64,000 bases of DNA from NCBI GenBank assembly GCA_002692855.1, contig NZMJ01000046.1, forward strand, positions 255,019-319,018, read 5' to 3'. This DNA is from Maricaulis sp. Its GTDB lineage: Bacteria; Pseudomonadota; Alphaproteobacteria; Caulobacterales; Maricaulaceae. Made by a program: the position numbers and the translations under genes. The notes beneath the pieces were generated by a model. It was not told the DNA's origin. It worked only from the letters and a program-made list of their open reading frames with translations, and ran no database searches. This document shows positions 1 through 8,461 of this stretch, one piece after another (within the stretch, counting starts at the first letter, position 1; the number at the start of each line of letters is the position of its first letter).

Positions 1-553
1 GCGAAATGATCGCGTCCGTACCCAGAAGGTCGACATGCGCGCACTGCATGAAGATCAATTTGGTCGCATCCGGAGCCAGGCGGGCCATCACGTCCTTCGC
101 CTTCGGCCCTTGCAATGCCAGGAGCGCGCGGTCAGCCAGGATTTCGAGCGTGCCCTTGCCCTGTGTCGCCTGGGCGATGCGGGCGAAATCGGCGTCCTTC
201 GTGGCGGCATTGACCACCAGGAAAACACCGTCGGCATCCGGGCGCGACACCATCAGGTCGTCCAGAATCCCGCCCTGGTCATTGGGGAGCAGCGTGTATT
301 TCTGTTCGCCCGGCCGCAGCACCGTCAGGTCAGCCGTGATCAGCTTTTCCAGCGCGCTTTCGTCGCCGGTATAGCGGGCCTGCCCCATGTGCGAGACGTC
401 GAACAGGCCGGCCGCGTCGCGGGTGTGGTTATGCTCGGCCATGATGCCTTCGTACTGCACCGGCATGGCATAGCCGGCGAACGGCACCATGCGGCCGCCG
501 AGTTCCTCGTGCAGCGCGTGAAGCGGAGTGTGGTGAAGCGCGGTGTCAGACAT
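1..553 (-). CDS. gcvT: Aminomethyltransferase (glycine cleavage T protein), partial
   Basis: The product transfers the methylene group of the aminomethyl lipoyl intermediate to tetrahydrofolate in the glycine cleavage system. Translating the minus strand from the ATG at 553 gives MSDTALHHTPLHALHEELGG, then MVPFAGYAMPVQYEGIMAEH and FDVSHMGQ, which are typical of the GcvT N-terminus, followed by a hallmark LLPNDQGGILDDLMV stretch. The frame stays open to the window edge, so only about the first 184 residues are present and the gene continues to the left. It is absent from the ORF track because it has no stop inside the window. A tandem glycine riboswitch sits directly upstream, which independently supports the call. 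Downstream gcvH/gcvP genes are expected outside the window but are not seen. Confidence 0.95.
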   Translation of the reverse strand, partial: MSDTALHHTPLHALHEELGGRMVPFAGYAMPVQYEGIMAEHNHTRDAAGLFDVSHMGQARYTGDESALEKLITADLTVLRPGEQKYTLLPNDQGGILDDLMVSRPDADGVFLVVNAATKDADFARIAQATQGKGTLEILADRALLALQGPKAKDVMARLAPDATKLIFMQCAHVDLLGTDAIIS

Positions 554-594
554 GATGGTCTCCGGACGGGTTGCGGCGTGCTTGGTGATACAAG

Positions 595-787
595 CCGCCC
601 CCGCTGTCTAGAGAACCTGAGAGATTCCGCAGGAACCGGACATCCGGACCCGCTTGCTCCGTCGGTGGGATGCGAGACGAACCCGCATCCGCTTTCCAGC
701 GTTCATGCCCTCCCGCGGTCCTGTGGCCTGAGCGTTTCCGGGGCGGTTGCGCCTTCGGCGCCGGCCTTTTCGCCGGTCTCTCCCGCG
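595..787 (-). promoter_or_regulatory. Tandem glycine riboswitch (two aptamers) upstream of gcvT
   Basis: On the minus strand the first aptamer (about 787-711) reads GCGGGAGAGACCGGCG, then GCCGAAGGCGCAA and CGGAAACGCTCAGGC, closing with AGGACCGCGGGA. The second aptamer (about 700-595) reads CTGGAAAGCGGATGC, then CACCGACGGAGCAAG, then GGAATCTCTCAGG and a closing strand ending in TAGACAGCGGGGG. Both copies carry the conserved glycine aptamer core (GAGAG or GAAAG ... CCGA(A/C)GG(A/C)GCAA ... CTCAGG), and the order of the two matches the classic cooperative tandem arrangement. The gcvT start codon lies about 42 bases beyond the second aptamer, so control probably acts on transcription or translation of the glycine cleavage genes, turning them on when glycine is abundant. 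The exact ends are estimates by eye. Confidence 0.93.
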
Positions 788-805
788 GGAGCGGAATTAG
801 CGCCA

Positions 806-833
806 CGTTTACGGCATGGCGCCAAGGAGTCAA
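806..833 (-). promoter_or_regulatory. Putative sigma-70 type promoter for the gcvT riboswitch transcript
   Basis: On the minus strand TTGACT (833-828) is followed after 16 bases by TAAACG (811-806). The -35 hexamer matches the consensus at five of six positions; the -10 is weaker. A start six to eight bases further on would begin the transcript around 799, about a dozen bases before the first glycine aptamer, which is the position one would expect. The promoter lies between the argS stop codon and the riboswitch, so gcvT need not depend on argS transcription. Assigned by eye only. Confidence 0.45.
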
Positions 834-850
834 TCGCGTGACGCCCTGTC

Positions 851-2614
851 CTACATGCGCTCCGGCGCGACGATCCCGATCAGCGAGAACACGGTTTCCA
901 GCTGCTTCAGCGCCAATGCAGCCAATGCCAGACGCGACGCCTTCACCGCTTCGTCTTCTGCGCTCAGAACCGGGCAGTTGGCGTAGAATTTCGAGAAGGC
1001 CTGAGCCAGCCGGAAAGCATGGTCGCACAGGAAATGCGGCAGCCGCTTTTCATAGGCTTCATTCGCCGCCGCTCCGAAACCGTCGAGCGCACGCACCAGC
1101 GCGGCTTCCTCGTCACTGCCGATGACGATGTCGCCCGGCTTCACGCCCGCGTCCGCGGCCTTGCGCATCATCGATTTGATACGCACTGCGGCGTAGAGCA
1201 GGTACGGGCCGGTCTTGCCTTCAAACGCCACGAAGCGGTCGAGGTCAAAGACGTAGTTGGTCGTGCGCAGGTTCGAGAGGTCAGCAAACTTGATGGCCGC
1301 AATGCCGACGGCGCGGGCGACGGCCTCGCGCTCCTCGGCGTCAACGTCCTGCGCCAGCCCGGCTTCCTCCATTCGCGCACGCGCCTTGTCGGTCGCCATG
1401 CGGATCAGGTCCGAGAGCTTCAAGACCCCGCCTTCGCGTGTCTTGAACGGCTTTCCGTCCGGCCCGTTCATCGTGCCGAAGCCGATATGCTCCAGTTGGT
1501 CGCGGTCGAAATAGCCCGCCTTGTCGGCGGCGCGGAACACCTTCTCGAAGTGATCACTCTGCCGGGCATCGACGACATAAAGGATGAGATCGGGGTTCTG
1601 CTCCTCCTTGCGGTCGAGAATGGTCGCCAGGTCGGTCGTCTCGTAGAGCGCCGCGCCATCCGACTTCAACAGCAGGAAGGGCGGAAAGTCGCGCTTCTCG
1701 TCTTCCCGGTCCACCGGGATAATCCACGCGCCCTGGTCTTCATGCGTCACGCCGCGGGATTTCAGATCCTCGACCATGCCGGGGATCAGCGGATCGACAT
1801 CCGACTCGCCCTTCCACAGGTCGAAATGAACGCCCAGCGAGTTGAAATCGGCCTCCAGCGCCTGGCGTGACACCGTCACGAAATGCCGCCACAGCGCGAC
1901 ATAGCCGGCGCGGCCCGATTGCAGGTCACGCGTCGCCTGACGTGCTTCCTCCAGGCGCTCCTTGCTGTCCTTGCAGGCCGCAGAAGCGCGCGGATAGAGC
2001 AATTGCAAATCGTCCATCGACACGGGCGGTTCGTCCGGGAACGGTCCGGTAAACGCGGCATCGAAATAGGGCAGATCCGGCATTACGCGCGCGACTTCGG
2101 TGATCAGCTGACCCATTTGCAGGCCCCAGTCACCAAGATGCACGTCGCTGGTCACGGTATCGCCGCGGAAGCGGAACAGGCGCTGCAGGCTGTCACCGAT
2201 GATCGAAGAGCGCAGGTGGCCGACATGCATCGGCTTGGCGACATTCGGGCCACCGAAGTCGATCACCACGCCGCGCGGCGTATCGACGGGCTCCGCGCCT
2301 GTCTTCGCGTCCTTGGACAGCGCGCTGGCGCGATCTGCATAGACGTCCGGCTTCGGGGTCAGGTTGATGAAGCCGGGTCCGGCAATCTCGAGACTCTCAA
2401 TCAGCGCGTCGTCCTGAAGCGATGCTGCAACTGCCTCGGCAATCGCGCGCGGCGGCTTTCCCGCGATCTTCGCGGCCGCCATCGCCCCATTGCACTGATA
2501 GGGGGCCAGGTCCGGGCGTCCTGATTCGACAACCCGGCCGAGCGATTCGGGAAGACCTTGCGCAGCAAAGGCCGCTCCGGCCCGGTGCGTCAGGATGTCA
2601 GCAATGGACGCCAT
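851..2614 (-). CDS. argS: Arginyl-tRNA synthetase
   Basis: Class I aminoacyl-tRNA synthetase that charges tRNA-Arg in the cytoplasm. The 587-residue product has the usual length. An N-terminal additional domain (about 1-110) precedes the catalytic core, whose HIGH motif appears as HVGHLRSS after the typical NVAKPMHVG lead-in. The degenerate KMSKS region is KPFKTREGG, as in many arginyl enzymes. The C-terminal anticodon-binding DALR domain ends in IGIVAPERM, a standard ArgS ending. The start codon lies three bases beyond the stop of the upstream lipoprotein gene, so the two are probably co-transcribed. Confidence 0.97.
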   Translation of the reverse strand: MASIADILTHRAGAAFAAQGLPESLGRVVESGRPDLAPYQCNGAMAAAKIAGKPPRAIAEAVAASLQDDALIESLEIAGPGFINLTPKPDVYADRASALSKDAKTGAEPVDTPRGVVIDFGGPNVAKPMHVGHLRSSIIGDSLQRLFRFRGDTVTSDVHLGDWGLQMGQLITEVARVMPDLPYFDAAFTGPFPDEPPVSMDDLQLLYPRASAACKDSKERLEEARQATRDLQSGRAGYVALWRHFVTVSRQALEADFNSLGVHFDLWKGESDVDPLIPGMVEDLKSRGVTHEDQGAWIIPVDREDEKRDFPPFLLLKSDGAALYETTDLATILDRKEEQNPDLILYVVDARQSDHFEKVFRAADKAGYFDRDQLEHIGFGTMNGPDGKPFKTREGGVLKLSDLIRMATDKARARMEEAGLAQDVDAEEREAVARAVGIAAIKFADLSNLRTTNYVFDLDRFVAFEGKTGPYLLYAAVRIKSMMRKAADAGVKPGDIVIGSDEEAALVRALDGFGAAANEAYEKRLPHFLCDHAFRLAQAFSKFYANCPVLSAEDEAVKASRLALAALALKQLETVFSLIGIVAPERM

Positions 2615-2617
2615 GAT

Positions 2618-3169
2618 TTAGTCGCCCTGGCCCGCATCAACGCGGAAGCGCTGGCCGGTCCGGTTCCATTCAAGCTGTTCGTGGGTGAGTTCAAAACCGA
2701 CAAGGATCTCGAAATTGTCCCCGGCAATGTCTTCATCGGCACGCGGGATGGTGATTTCGTCGATGGTCTCTTGCAGATAGACCCGGTCCTCACCCGCCCG
2801 GAACGTGACCTGAACCGGGAAGACTTCCTTGTGAATGACGACCATGTCGCGGCGCGTGATGGCCACGAAATACTGGTAGGTGTGCGTTGAACCGGACGCA
2901 GACGGGCCACGGCCAAAACCCATGTCGAGTTCGAGGCTGGCGACAATCGGCCGGTCCTCGTAATATCGGCACAGGGACCGCACGGCCATGATTTCGCCGG
3001 TGAAGCCGACATTCTCGTAAACCGCATCCCCGTGCAGGTTCACGACGCGCGCCGCATCATAGAGCGTCAGTGCCGACGGGCACGGACCAGGATTGTCGGG
3101 GGCCTCGCGCAGGGACGAACACCCGGCAAGAGCGATCACGGGGGCGAGAAGGCAAAGACGGGTGAACAT
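2618..3169 (-). CDS. Hypothetical lipoprotein upstream of argS
   Basis: I do not recognise the family. The 183-residue product begins MFTRLCLLAPVIALAGCSS, a type II signal peptide with an LAGC lipobox, so it is predicted to be a periplasm-facing lipoprotein cleaved before Cys16. The mature part has little helix-forming sequence and several alternating hydrophobic stretches (for example VASLELDMGFGRG and YQYFVAITRRDMVVI), which suggests a small beta-rich fold. Two further cysteines (GPCPSA and SLCRYY) could form a disulfide. It ends three bases before argS and shares its direction, suggesting one transcript, but no functional link to tRNA charging is evident. Confidence 0.8.
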   Translation of the reverse strand: MFTRLCLLAPVIALAGCSSLREAPDNPGPCPSALTLYDAARVVNLHGDAVYENVGFTGEIMAVRSLCRYYEDRPIVASLELDMGFGRGPSASGSTHTYQYFVAITRRDMVVIHKEVFPVQVTFRAGEDRVYLQETIDEITIPRADEDIAGDNFEILVGFELTHEQLEWNRTGQRFRVDAGQGD

Positions 3170-3291
3170 CGGCTATGACCTGACCTGGTGAGCGCCTGAC
3201 GTGCTTTTCGCGCGCCATCGGCTTAGATAGGAAGGGTCATACGACGCACATCGCCGGGCCGCAACGGTCGGCCCGCAGGAGTGGAAATTTC

Positions 3292-4251
3292 GTGTCCGAT
3301 ACTCGCCCCTCAATGCGCCTCACCCTTGCCGCCCCGCGCGGTTTCTGTGCCGGCGTGGATCGCGCTATCCAGATCGTCGAGCGCGCGCTCGCCAAATTCG
3401 GTCCGCCTGTCTATGTGCGCCACGAAATCGTGCACAACCGGCACGTCGTGGAACGCCTCGAAAGGCTGGGAGCCGTCTTCGTCGACGAACTGGAAGACTG
3501 CCCGGATGACCGCCCGGTCGTCTTTTCGGCGCATGGCGTACCCAAGTCCGTGCCCGCCGAAGCCCGGCATCGCAATCTGCTTTACGTCGATGCGACCTGT
3601 CCGCTGGTGTCGAAAGTCCATGTCGAAGCCCAGCGCCATTTTGCCGACGGCAAGGAGATTGTCCTGATCGGCCATGCCGGTCACCCCGAGGTGATCGGCA
3701 CGCTCGGTCAGCTGCCGGAAGGGTCGATTGCCCTGATCGAGACGGTCGAGGATGCCGCCGCCTATACACCCGCCGACCCGTCGCGCCTCGCATTCGTGAC
3801 CCAGACCACGCTGTCGGTCGATGACACGGCAGCGATTGTCGGCGAGTTGCAGCGCCGCTTCCCCCTGATCGCAGCGCCGCACAAGGAAGACATCTGTTAC
3901 GCTACGACGAATCGCCAGGCCGCCGTCAAGGTCATGGCGGGCGATTGTGATGCAGTGCTGGTGATCGGGTCTCCGACCTCGTCCAATTCGCGCCGCCTGG
4001 TGGAGGTGGCCTTGCGTGCCGGAGCCCGACACGCCGCCCTGATCGACGATGCCTCGGCGGTCAACTGGGGCAAGCTGTCGGGAATGAAGGCAGTCGGCAT
4101 CACCGCCGGTGCCTCCGCGCCCGAAGAACTCGTCGAGGAATTGATCGCCGCCTTCAAGGACCGGTTCGACGTGTCGGTCGAGGAATTGCGGGTCACCGAC
4201 GAGGACGTTGTGTTCAAGCTGCCGCGTATCCTGGCCGACGACGCCGCCTGA
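3292..4251 (+). CDS. ispH: 4-hydroxy-3-methylbut-2-enyl diphosphate reductase
   Basis: Last enzyme of the non-mevalonate (MEP) isoprenoid pathway; an iron-sulfur protein that reduces HMBPP to IPP and DMAPP. The three cluster-binding cysteines are visible in [17 protein letters not shown] and ICYATTNRQ. The substrate-binding HxGH and SxTxxTxE-like regions are present ([19 protein letters not shown]). The length of 319 residues is normal. GTG at 3292 is preferred because AGGAG lies about ten bases upstream; an ATG at residue 8 is an alternative. The end of the gene is followed after 13 bases by the DUF1801 gene, and then rnhA, forming a likely three-gene operon. Confidence 0.96.
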   Translation: MSDTRPSMRLTLAAPRGFCAGVDRAIQIVERALAKFGPPVYVRHEIVHNRHVVERLERLGAVFVDELEDCPDDRPVVFSAHGVPKSVPAEARHRNLLYVDATCPLVSKVHVEAQRHFADGKEIVLIGHAGHPEVIGTLGQLPEGSIALIETVEDAAAYTPADPSRLAFVTQTTLSVDDTAAIVGELQRRFPLIAAPHKEDICYATTNRQAAVKVMAGDCDAVLVIGSPTSSNSRRLVEVALRAGARHAALIDDASAVNWGKLSGMKAVGITAGASAPEELVEELIAAFKDRFDVSVEELRVTDEDVVFKLPRILADDAA

Positions 4252-4264
4252 AGGGAGGCCCTGC

Positions 4265-4693
4265 ATGACCGAGAACAAGACACAGGCGAACGCCCAGGAT
4301 GTCGATGACTTCATCGCGTCGGTCGAACCTGAAAAGCGGCGCGACGAAGCGCGCATTCTGCTGGATCTGTTTCGCAAGGTGACCGGCTGGGAGCCGGTCA
4401 TGTGGAGACCGGCCATCGTCGGTTTCGGCCAGTATCACTACAAGTACGAAACCGGCCGCGAAGGGGACTTCTTTGCCACCGGCTTTTCGCCGCGCAAGGC
4501 CAAGCTCTCCATCTATGTCATGCCCGGCTACACGGATTACAGCGAGATCCTGTCGCGCCTCGGCAAGCACGGCATGGGCAAATCGTGTCTGTACATCAAC
4601 AAGCTCGCGGACATCGATCTCGACGTTCTGGGCGAATTGATCGCCGCCGGTGTCCGCGACCTGTCGAAGAAATACCCGGTGAAATCCAGTTGA
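4265..4693 (+). CDS. DUF1801 (YdhG-like) domain protein
   Basis: A 142-residue cytoplasmic protein of the DUF1801 family, whose biochemical role is not established. Family features include the N-terminal [25 protein letters not shown] helix pair and the central [16 protein letters not shown] segment, followed by [16 protein letters not shown] and a C-terminal [17 protein letters not shown] stretch. The ORF track begins further upstream inside ispH, but ATG at 4265 has AGGGAGG about five bases ahead of it and gives the conserved length. Its TGA overlaps the TTG start of rnhA, implying translational coupling. Confidence 0.85.
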   Translation: MTENKTQANAQDVDDFIASVEPEKRRDEARILLDLFRKVTGWEPVMWRPAIVGFGQYHYKYETGREGDFFATGFSPRKAKLSIYVMPGYTDYSEILSRLGKHGMGKSCLYINKLADIDLDVLGELIAAGVRDLSKKYPVKSS

Positions 4694-5145
4694 GCGCGGA
4701 AATCCTGATCCACACCGACGGGGCCTGTTCAGGCAATCCCGGCCCGGGCGGCTGGGGTGCGATCCTGGAATGGAAGGGGCATCGCAAGGAAATCTCCGGG
4801 GCAGAACCGGAGACGACCAACAATCGCATGGAGTTGCTGGCCGCGATTCGCGCGCTCGAAGCCATCAAGGGCCAGGGAAAGCCCGTCCGGCTCGTCACTG
4901 ATTCCACCTATGTCCGCGACGGCGTGACCAAGTGGATTCACGGCTGGAAGAAGAATGGCTGGAAGACCGCTGCGAAGAAGCCCGTGAAGAATGCTGATCT
5001 CTGGAAAGAGCTCGAATCCGCCGCCGATCGCCACAAGGTGACGTGGGAGTGGGTGAAGGGTCACTCCGGTCATCCGGAGAACGACCGCGCCGATGAACTC
5101 GCCCGGCTGGCCATCGCCCAGATGCGCGATGCGGACGTCCTGTAA
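4690..5145 (+). CDS. rnhA: Ribonuclease HI (TTG start)
   Basis: Degrades the RNA strand of RNA-DNA hybrids, including R-loops and primers. The 151-residue product contains the complete DEDD active site: [22 protein letters not shown] and the [15 protein letters not shown] segment with the catalytic histidine and last aspartate. The basic helix-rich handle [17 protein letters not shown] is present. The annotated start is TTG at 4690, sharing bases with the TGA of the DUF1801 gene (TTGA); no ATG or GTG occurs before the conserved ILIHTDG strand in this frame, and the longer ORF-track version reads into an overlapping frame of the DUF1801 gene. Confidence 0.95.
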   Translation: MSAEILIHTDGACSGNPGPGGWGAILEWKGHRKEISGAEPETTNNRMELLAAIRALEAIKGQGKPVRLVTDSTYVRDGVTKWIHGWKKNGWKTAAKKPVKNADLWKELESAADRHKVTWEWVKGHSGHPENDRADELARLAIAQMRDADVL

Positions 5146-5156
5146 GGAACGTCCGC
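5131..5156 (+). terminator. Weak hairpin over the rnhA stop codon
   Basis: GCGGACGT (5131-5138) pairs with ACGTCCGC (5149-5156), enclosing the rnhA TAA. There is no T-run after the stem, only ACCGGTTTCCGGT, which itself could form a second small hairpin. It may mark the 3' end of the ispH-DUF1801-rnhA transcript, which faces the convergent gene at 5211, but it is not a textbook intrinsic terminator. Confidence 0.3.
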
Positions 5157-5210
5157 ACCGGTTTCCGGTCATCGTCCAGGGGAGTCGGCGCGGGCCGGAA
5201 ACGCTTCGCC

Positions 5211-6920
5211 TTACTGTCTCGCGACCAGTGTCAGCGGGAAGGTATCGATCGCACCGTCTTCGATGGTGCGTGGATAGACCAGCAACTCGATCCGGCGAGG
5301 TCCCCGGGTATCATCGACATAGCCATAGCCTTCATAGGTCGGCACGGTGCATTCGGGTCCGCGATTGAAACTGAACACCCAGGTCGTCAGTTCGGTGCTC
5401 TGGCGCAGATTGACGACTGCCACGTCACACGCCTGCGTTTGCCCGGGGAAGGTGATCGACCCCGACCCGACGGCCCCGCCGCCCCCCGTCTCGGAGCCGG
5501 TGGACGCATCACCGATATCGACGCCCTGATAGAAGACGTCGAACGTCTGTCCGATGATGGCGGCTCCGTCGGATGTCAGGTTTCCTGAAATCACTTGCTC
5601 GGCAATCGGGTCATAGATGGCCTGGTAGGAAAAGCTGATCGGGCTGTTGAAGAAATTGGTCACTGCGCCTCGAATTCCCGCACGCGGGAAGATATTCCCG
5701 TCATTGCGGTTGAGCGAGTTGGTGGCCTGCCGGCGCGGTGACAATCCGTTGGCGTAGGCGAGCGATGTATGACCGAAGGCTCGGCTTCCGGTTTGCGCAT
5801 TGATCGGCAGGATCGCGCCCTGAGACGTTGCCGCCCAGCCATAGGCGTCGGTTTGCGAAATCGCGATCGTCGAATTGTTGGGATTGGGGATGACGATCAT
5901 GGCCGGAACGGCGCCGGCCGGTCCGCCGCCTCCGCCGTTGATCAGGCCACGATATACCCCGCCAATCTCGGAACCATTCGTTTCCGGTCCTGACGCCAGT
6001 ATCGCGAAGCTCGTCGTGCCGTAGCGTGTTGTGTATTGCGGCCCGACGGACGCGGCTCCGGGTCCTTCATCACCTGCGGCAGCCGGCTGACCGAAATTGA
6101 AGTATGTCCGCGCAATCGCCGGCATATCCGGAACACCGCGTTCGCCGGTCGACTGGACATAGACATTGAAGGTGCGCACCTCATTGGTCGCGAAATTGAC
6201 GCTCAACGACTCCGCGCGAGGCGAGGTGCACACGCCACTCGCATTGGTCTCGCAGACCTGAAGCGTCACCGGCAGATTGTACGGACCGGTGTTGGCGGAG
6301 ACTTCAACCGTCGCGGTCGCACCGATATTCACTGCCGAAATCGCCGCGGGGCGGCGCGCGCCAGGTGACGGCAGACGCACATAACCGTCACTGGTCAGGC
6401 TCTGACCGATCACGATGATATCGGGAGCGGGAGCCGACGAGACCGTCAGCGCCAGCGTGTTCACACCGGGGTAGATCGGGTTCCGGTAGAAATCAAAGGA
6501 CGGATTGGCGACATCATTCGGGCACCGCACGAACACTTCGATTTCCGACGTGTTGATCGCGGTCGCCGACGACATCGCAACCAGTAGGTTTTGCCGCCGG
6601 CCATTGGTGCCATTCATCGCGAAGTTGGCGTTCTCACCATCGCCAGTCAGCTGGTTGTTCTCGTCCAGCAGCCTCCACGCCAGCGTCACCCCCGGCGTCG
6701 CGCCCCCCAGAACGAGTTCGCAGCCTGTCTGGTCAATGGTCGACAGGACCGTGCCAAACACGGTGGCCACATCGCCGGTCTGAACCGAGCGCGCGGACGG
6801 CAGCAGGGAAAACTGCAGGGCGCTGGTGTTGTAGGATTGCGCGAGGGCTGCCGGTCCCACGGTCAGTGCGAGCGTCGCGGCAGCAAGTGCAGTGGTGAAA
6901 AACGCACGCATGAAGGGCAC
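5211..6920 (-). CDS. Large secreted protein of unknown function
   Basis: I do not recognise a family. The 569-residue product has a clear Sec signal peptide (MRAFFTTALAAATLALTVGPAALAQ, so the ATG three codons inside the tracked ORF is an equally good start). The mature protein is rich in Thr, Ser, Asn and Gly with alternating hydrophobics, typical of extracytoplasmic beta-sandwich repeats. Cysteines are sparse and occur in positions compatible with disulfides (QTGCELVL with FVRCPND; LQVCETNASGVCTSP; QTQACDVAVV with GPECTVPT). Glycine-rich linkers (INGGGGGPAGAV, ETGGGGAVGSG) separate segments. It stands alone between rnhA and the NfeD gene, convergent with the former. Role unknown; exported structural or surface protein is a guess. 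Confidence 0.7.
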   Translation of the reverse strand: MPFMRAFFTTALAAATLALTVGPAALAQSYNTSALQFSLLPSARSVQTGDVATVFGTVLSTIDQTGCELVLGGATPGVTLAWRLLDENNQLTGDGENANFAMNGTNGRRQNLLVAMSSATAINTSEIEVFVRCPNDVANPSFDFYRNPIYPGVNTLALTVSSAPAPDIIVIGQSLTSDGYVRLPSPGARRPAAISAVNIGATATVEVSANTGPYNLPVTLQVCETNASGVCTSPRAESLSVNFATNEVRTFNVYVQSTGERGVPDMPAIARTYFNFGQPAAAGDEGPGAASVGPQYTTRYGTTSFAILASGPETNGSEIGGVYRGLINGGGGGPAGAVPAMIVIPNPNNSTIAISQTDAYGWAATSQGAILPINAQTGSRAFGHTSLAYANGLSPRRQATNSLNRNDGNIFPRAGIRGAVTNFFNSPISFSYQAIYDPIAEQVISGNLTSDGAAIIGQTFDVFYQGVDIGDASTGSETGGGGAVGSGSITFPGQTQACDVAVVNLRQSTELTTWVFSFNRGPECTVPTYEGYGYVDDTRGPRRIELLVYPRTIEDGAIDTFPLTLVARQ

Positions 6921-6990
6921 CTTTGATTTCGAGATCGAAACCAGAGGTTATGCGTGGCGCGTCTACCTCCCTATCCCCTGTTCAGGGGAG

Positions 6991-7452
6991 TCAGGCCGAT
7001 TGAACAATCAACGTCGTGCCACGCAACTCGGACACGGTCACGGACTGCCCGATCTCCAGAACGCTGCCGTCAATGCTTTCCGCGGACCATTCCGTGTCGC
7101 CTGCGCGCACGCGGCCGGTCGCACCTGATGTGGCCACAACGGTCGCCTTCTGGCCGACCAGATAGGTCGACCGGGTGTTCAGGCCCGAATCCGTGCCGGC
7201 TTTCAGGCGCGGCCGCACATAGCGGTCCCCGACCCACAAGAGTGCCAGCGAGATGATCGCGAAGATCAGGAACTGGAACGGCCAGCCCAGCGCAGCGAAG
7301 AAGAAGGTCAGAATGCCGACCAGGAAGGCCGCGGTGGCAGGCCAGAGCAGATAAGTCGTGCCGGTCACCAGTTCGCCGATCAGGAACAGACCGGCCAGGC
7401 CCAACCACCACCAGAGATTCAGGCCTTCAAGGAAGGTGATCACCATTTCCAT
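6991..7452 (-). CDS. NfeD-like membrane protein
   Basis: A 153-residue inner membrane protein with the short NfeD architecture: about three transmembrane helices (LWWWLGLAGLFLIGELV, LLWPATAAFLVGILTFFFAAL, FLIFAIISLALLWVG) followed by a small OB-fold domain (YLVGQKATVVATSGATGRVRAGDTEWSAES ... GQSVTVSELRGTTLIVQ). Such proteins partner with SPFH proteins of the QmcA/stomatin type, and here the SPFH gene lies six bases upstream, so the two very likely form one operon. The pair is thought to organise membrane microdomains or quality control; no protease domain is present in this short form. Confidence 0.88.
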   Translation of the reverse strand: MEMVITFLEGLNLWWWLGLAGLFLIGELVTGTTYLLWPATAAFLVGILTFFFAALGWPFQFLIFAIISLALLWVGDRYVRPRLKAGTDSGLNTRSTYLVGQKATVVATSGATGRVRAGDTEWSAESIDGSVLEIGQSVTVSELRGTTLIVQSA

Positions 7453-7458
7453 GGCGGT

Positions 7459-8433
7459 TTACTCCCTGCCCCAGGGTGCGGGCTTTTCGCCCTTCCCGGT
7501 ATTCGCACCGCTGCCACCGGCACCGGCGTCGCCCTTGTTCTCGACCAGCGTCTTGAGCCCGGCGACCATGCCGGTCAGGTTCGCGAAATCAGCCGGGACG
7601 ATGACCGTGCGTTGCTGGTCGCTCTCGGCCAGCTTTCCGAAGGCTTCGACGTATTTCAGGCCGAGGAAGTAGTTGATCGCATTCATGTCGCCTTCGGCGA
7701 TCGACTTGGAGACCATGTCCGTCGCCTTCGCTTCGGCTTCCGCCTCGCGTTCGCGCGCCTCGGCGTCGCGGAAGGCGGCTTCGCGCCGGCCTTCAGCCTG
7801 CAGAATCTGGGACTGCTTCTCGCCTTCGGCCTTCAGGATTTCGGACTGCTTCTGGCCTTCGGCTTCCAGGATTTCGGCACGCTTCAGGCGTTCGGCTTTC
7901 ATCTGGCGGGCCATCGCCTCGGTGATGTCGGGCGGCGGCGACAAGTCGCGGATCTCGATCCGGGTGACTTTCACGCCCCACGGATTGGTCGCCGCATCGA
8001 TGACCGACAGCAGGCGGGCATTGATGTCGTCGCGGTTCGACAGCACCTGGTCGAGGTCCATCGAGCCCACGACCGTTCGCACATTCGTCATCGCGAGGTT
8101 GATGATCGCGAAGTCGAGCCCATCGACCTCATAGGCCGCGCGGGGCGCATCCATCACCTGGATGAACACCACGGCGTCGACCGAGACCATCGCGTTGTCG
8201 CGGGTGATGACTTCCTGCTTGGGCACGTCGAGGACGCGCTCGCGCATGTTGATCTTGAACCGCACCGCATCAATGAACGGCACGAGGATATGCAGGCCCG
8301 GCGGAAGTTTGCGCGTGAAACGGCCGAACCGTTCCACCGTGTATTCCATGCCTTGCGGAACCACCTTGATCGTCCCGGCGACCACAAGGAACGCCGCGAC
8401 AACGATAATTCCGAGAACGATAAACGTACCCAT
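7459..8433 (-). CDS. SPFH/stomatin-family membrane protein (QmcA-like)
   Basis: A 324-residue band-7 protein anchored by one N-terminal helix (MGTFIVLGIIVVAAFLVVAGTIKVV). The SPFH domain follows with VPQGMEYTVERFGRFTRKLPPGLHILVPFID and the hallmark VMDAPRAAYEVDGLDFAIINLAMTNVRTVVG. A long coiled coil has a repeated unit, visible as LKRAEILEAEGQKQSEILKAEGEKQSQILQAEGRREAAF. The conserved C-terminal YFLGLKYVEAFGKLAES segment is present. The tracked ORF adds 37 residues of read-through from the upstream peroxiredoxin region; ATG at 8433 starts directly at the membrane helix. Its partner NfeD gene follows immediately. Confidence 0.93.
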   Translation of the reverse strand: MGTFIVLGIIVVAAFLVVAGTIKVVPQGMEYTVERFGRFTRKLPPGLHILVPFIDAVRFKINMRERVLDVPKQEVITRDNAMVSVDAVVFIQVMDAPRAAYEVDGLDFAIINLAMTNVRTVVGSMDLDQVLSNRDDINARLLSVIDAATNPWGVKVTRIEIRDLSPPPDITEAMARQMKAERLKRAEILEAEGQKQSEILKAEGEKQSQILQAEGRREAAFRDAEAREREAEAEAKATDMVSKSIAEGDMNAINYFLGLKYVEAFGKLAESDQQRTVIVPADFANLTGMVAGLKTLVENKGDAGAGGSGANTGKGEKPAPWGRE

Positions 8434-8461
8434 ATCCCCGTCCCTTTCGTACTGGCCGGAC

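Noticed and set aside
546-1028. 160-residue minus-strand ORF between argS and gcvT
   Set aside because: Its frame covers both aptamers of the glycine riboswitch and part of argS in another frame.
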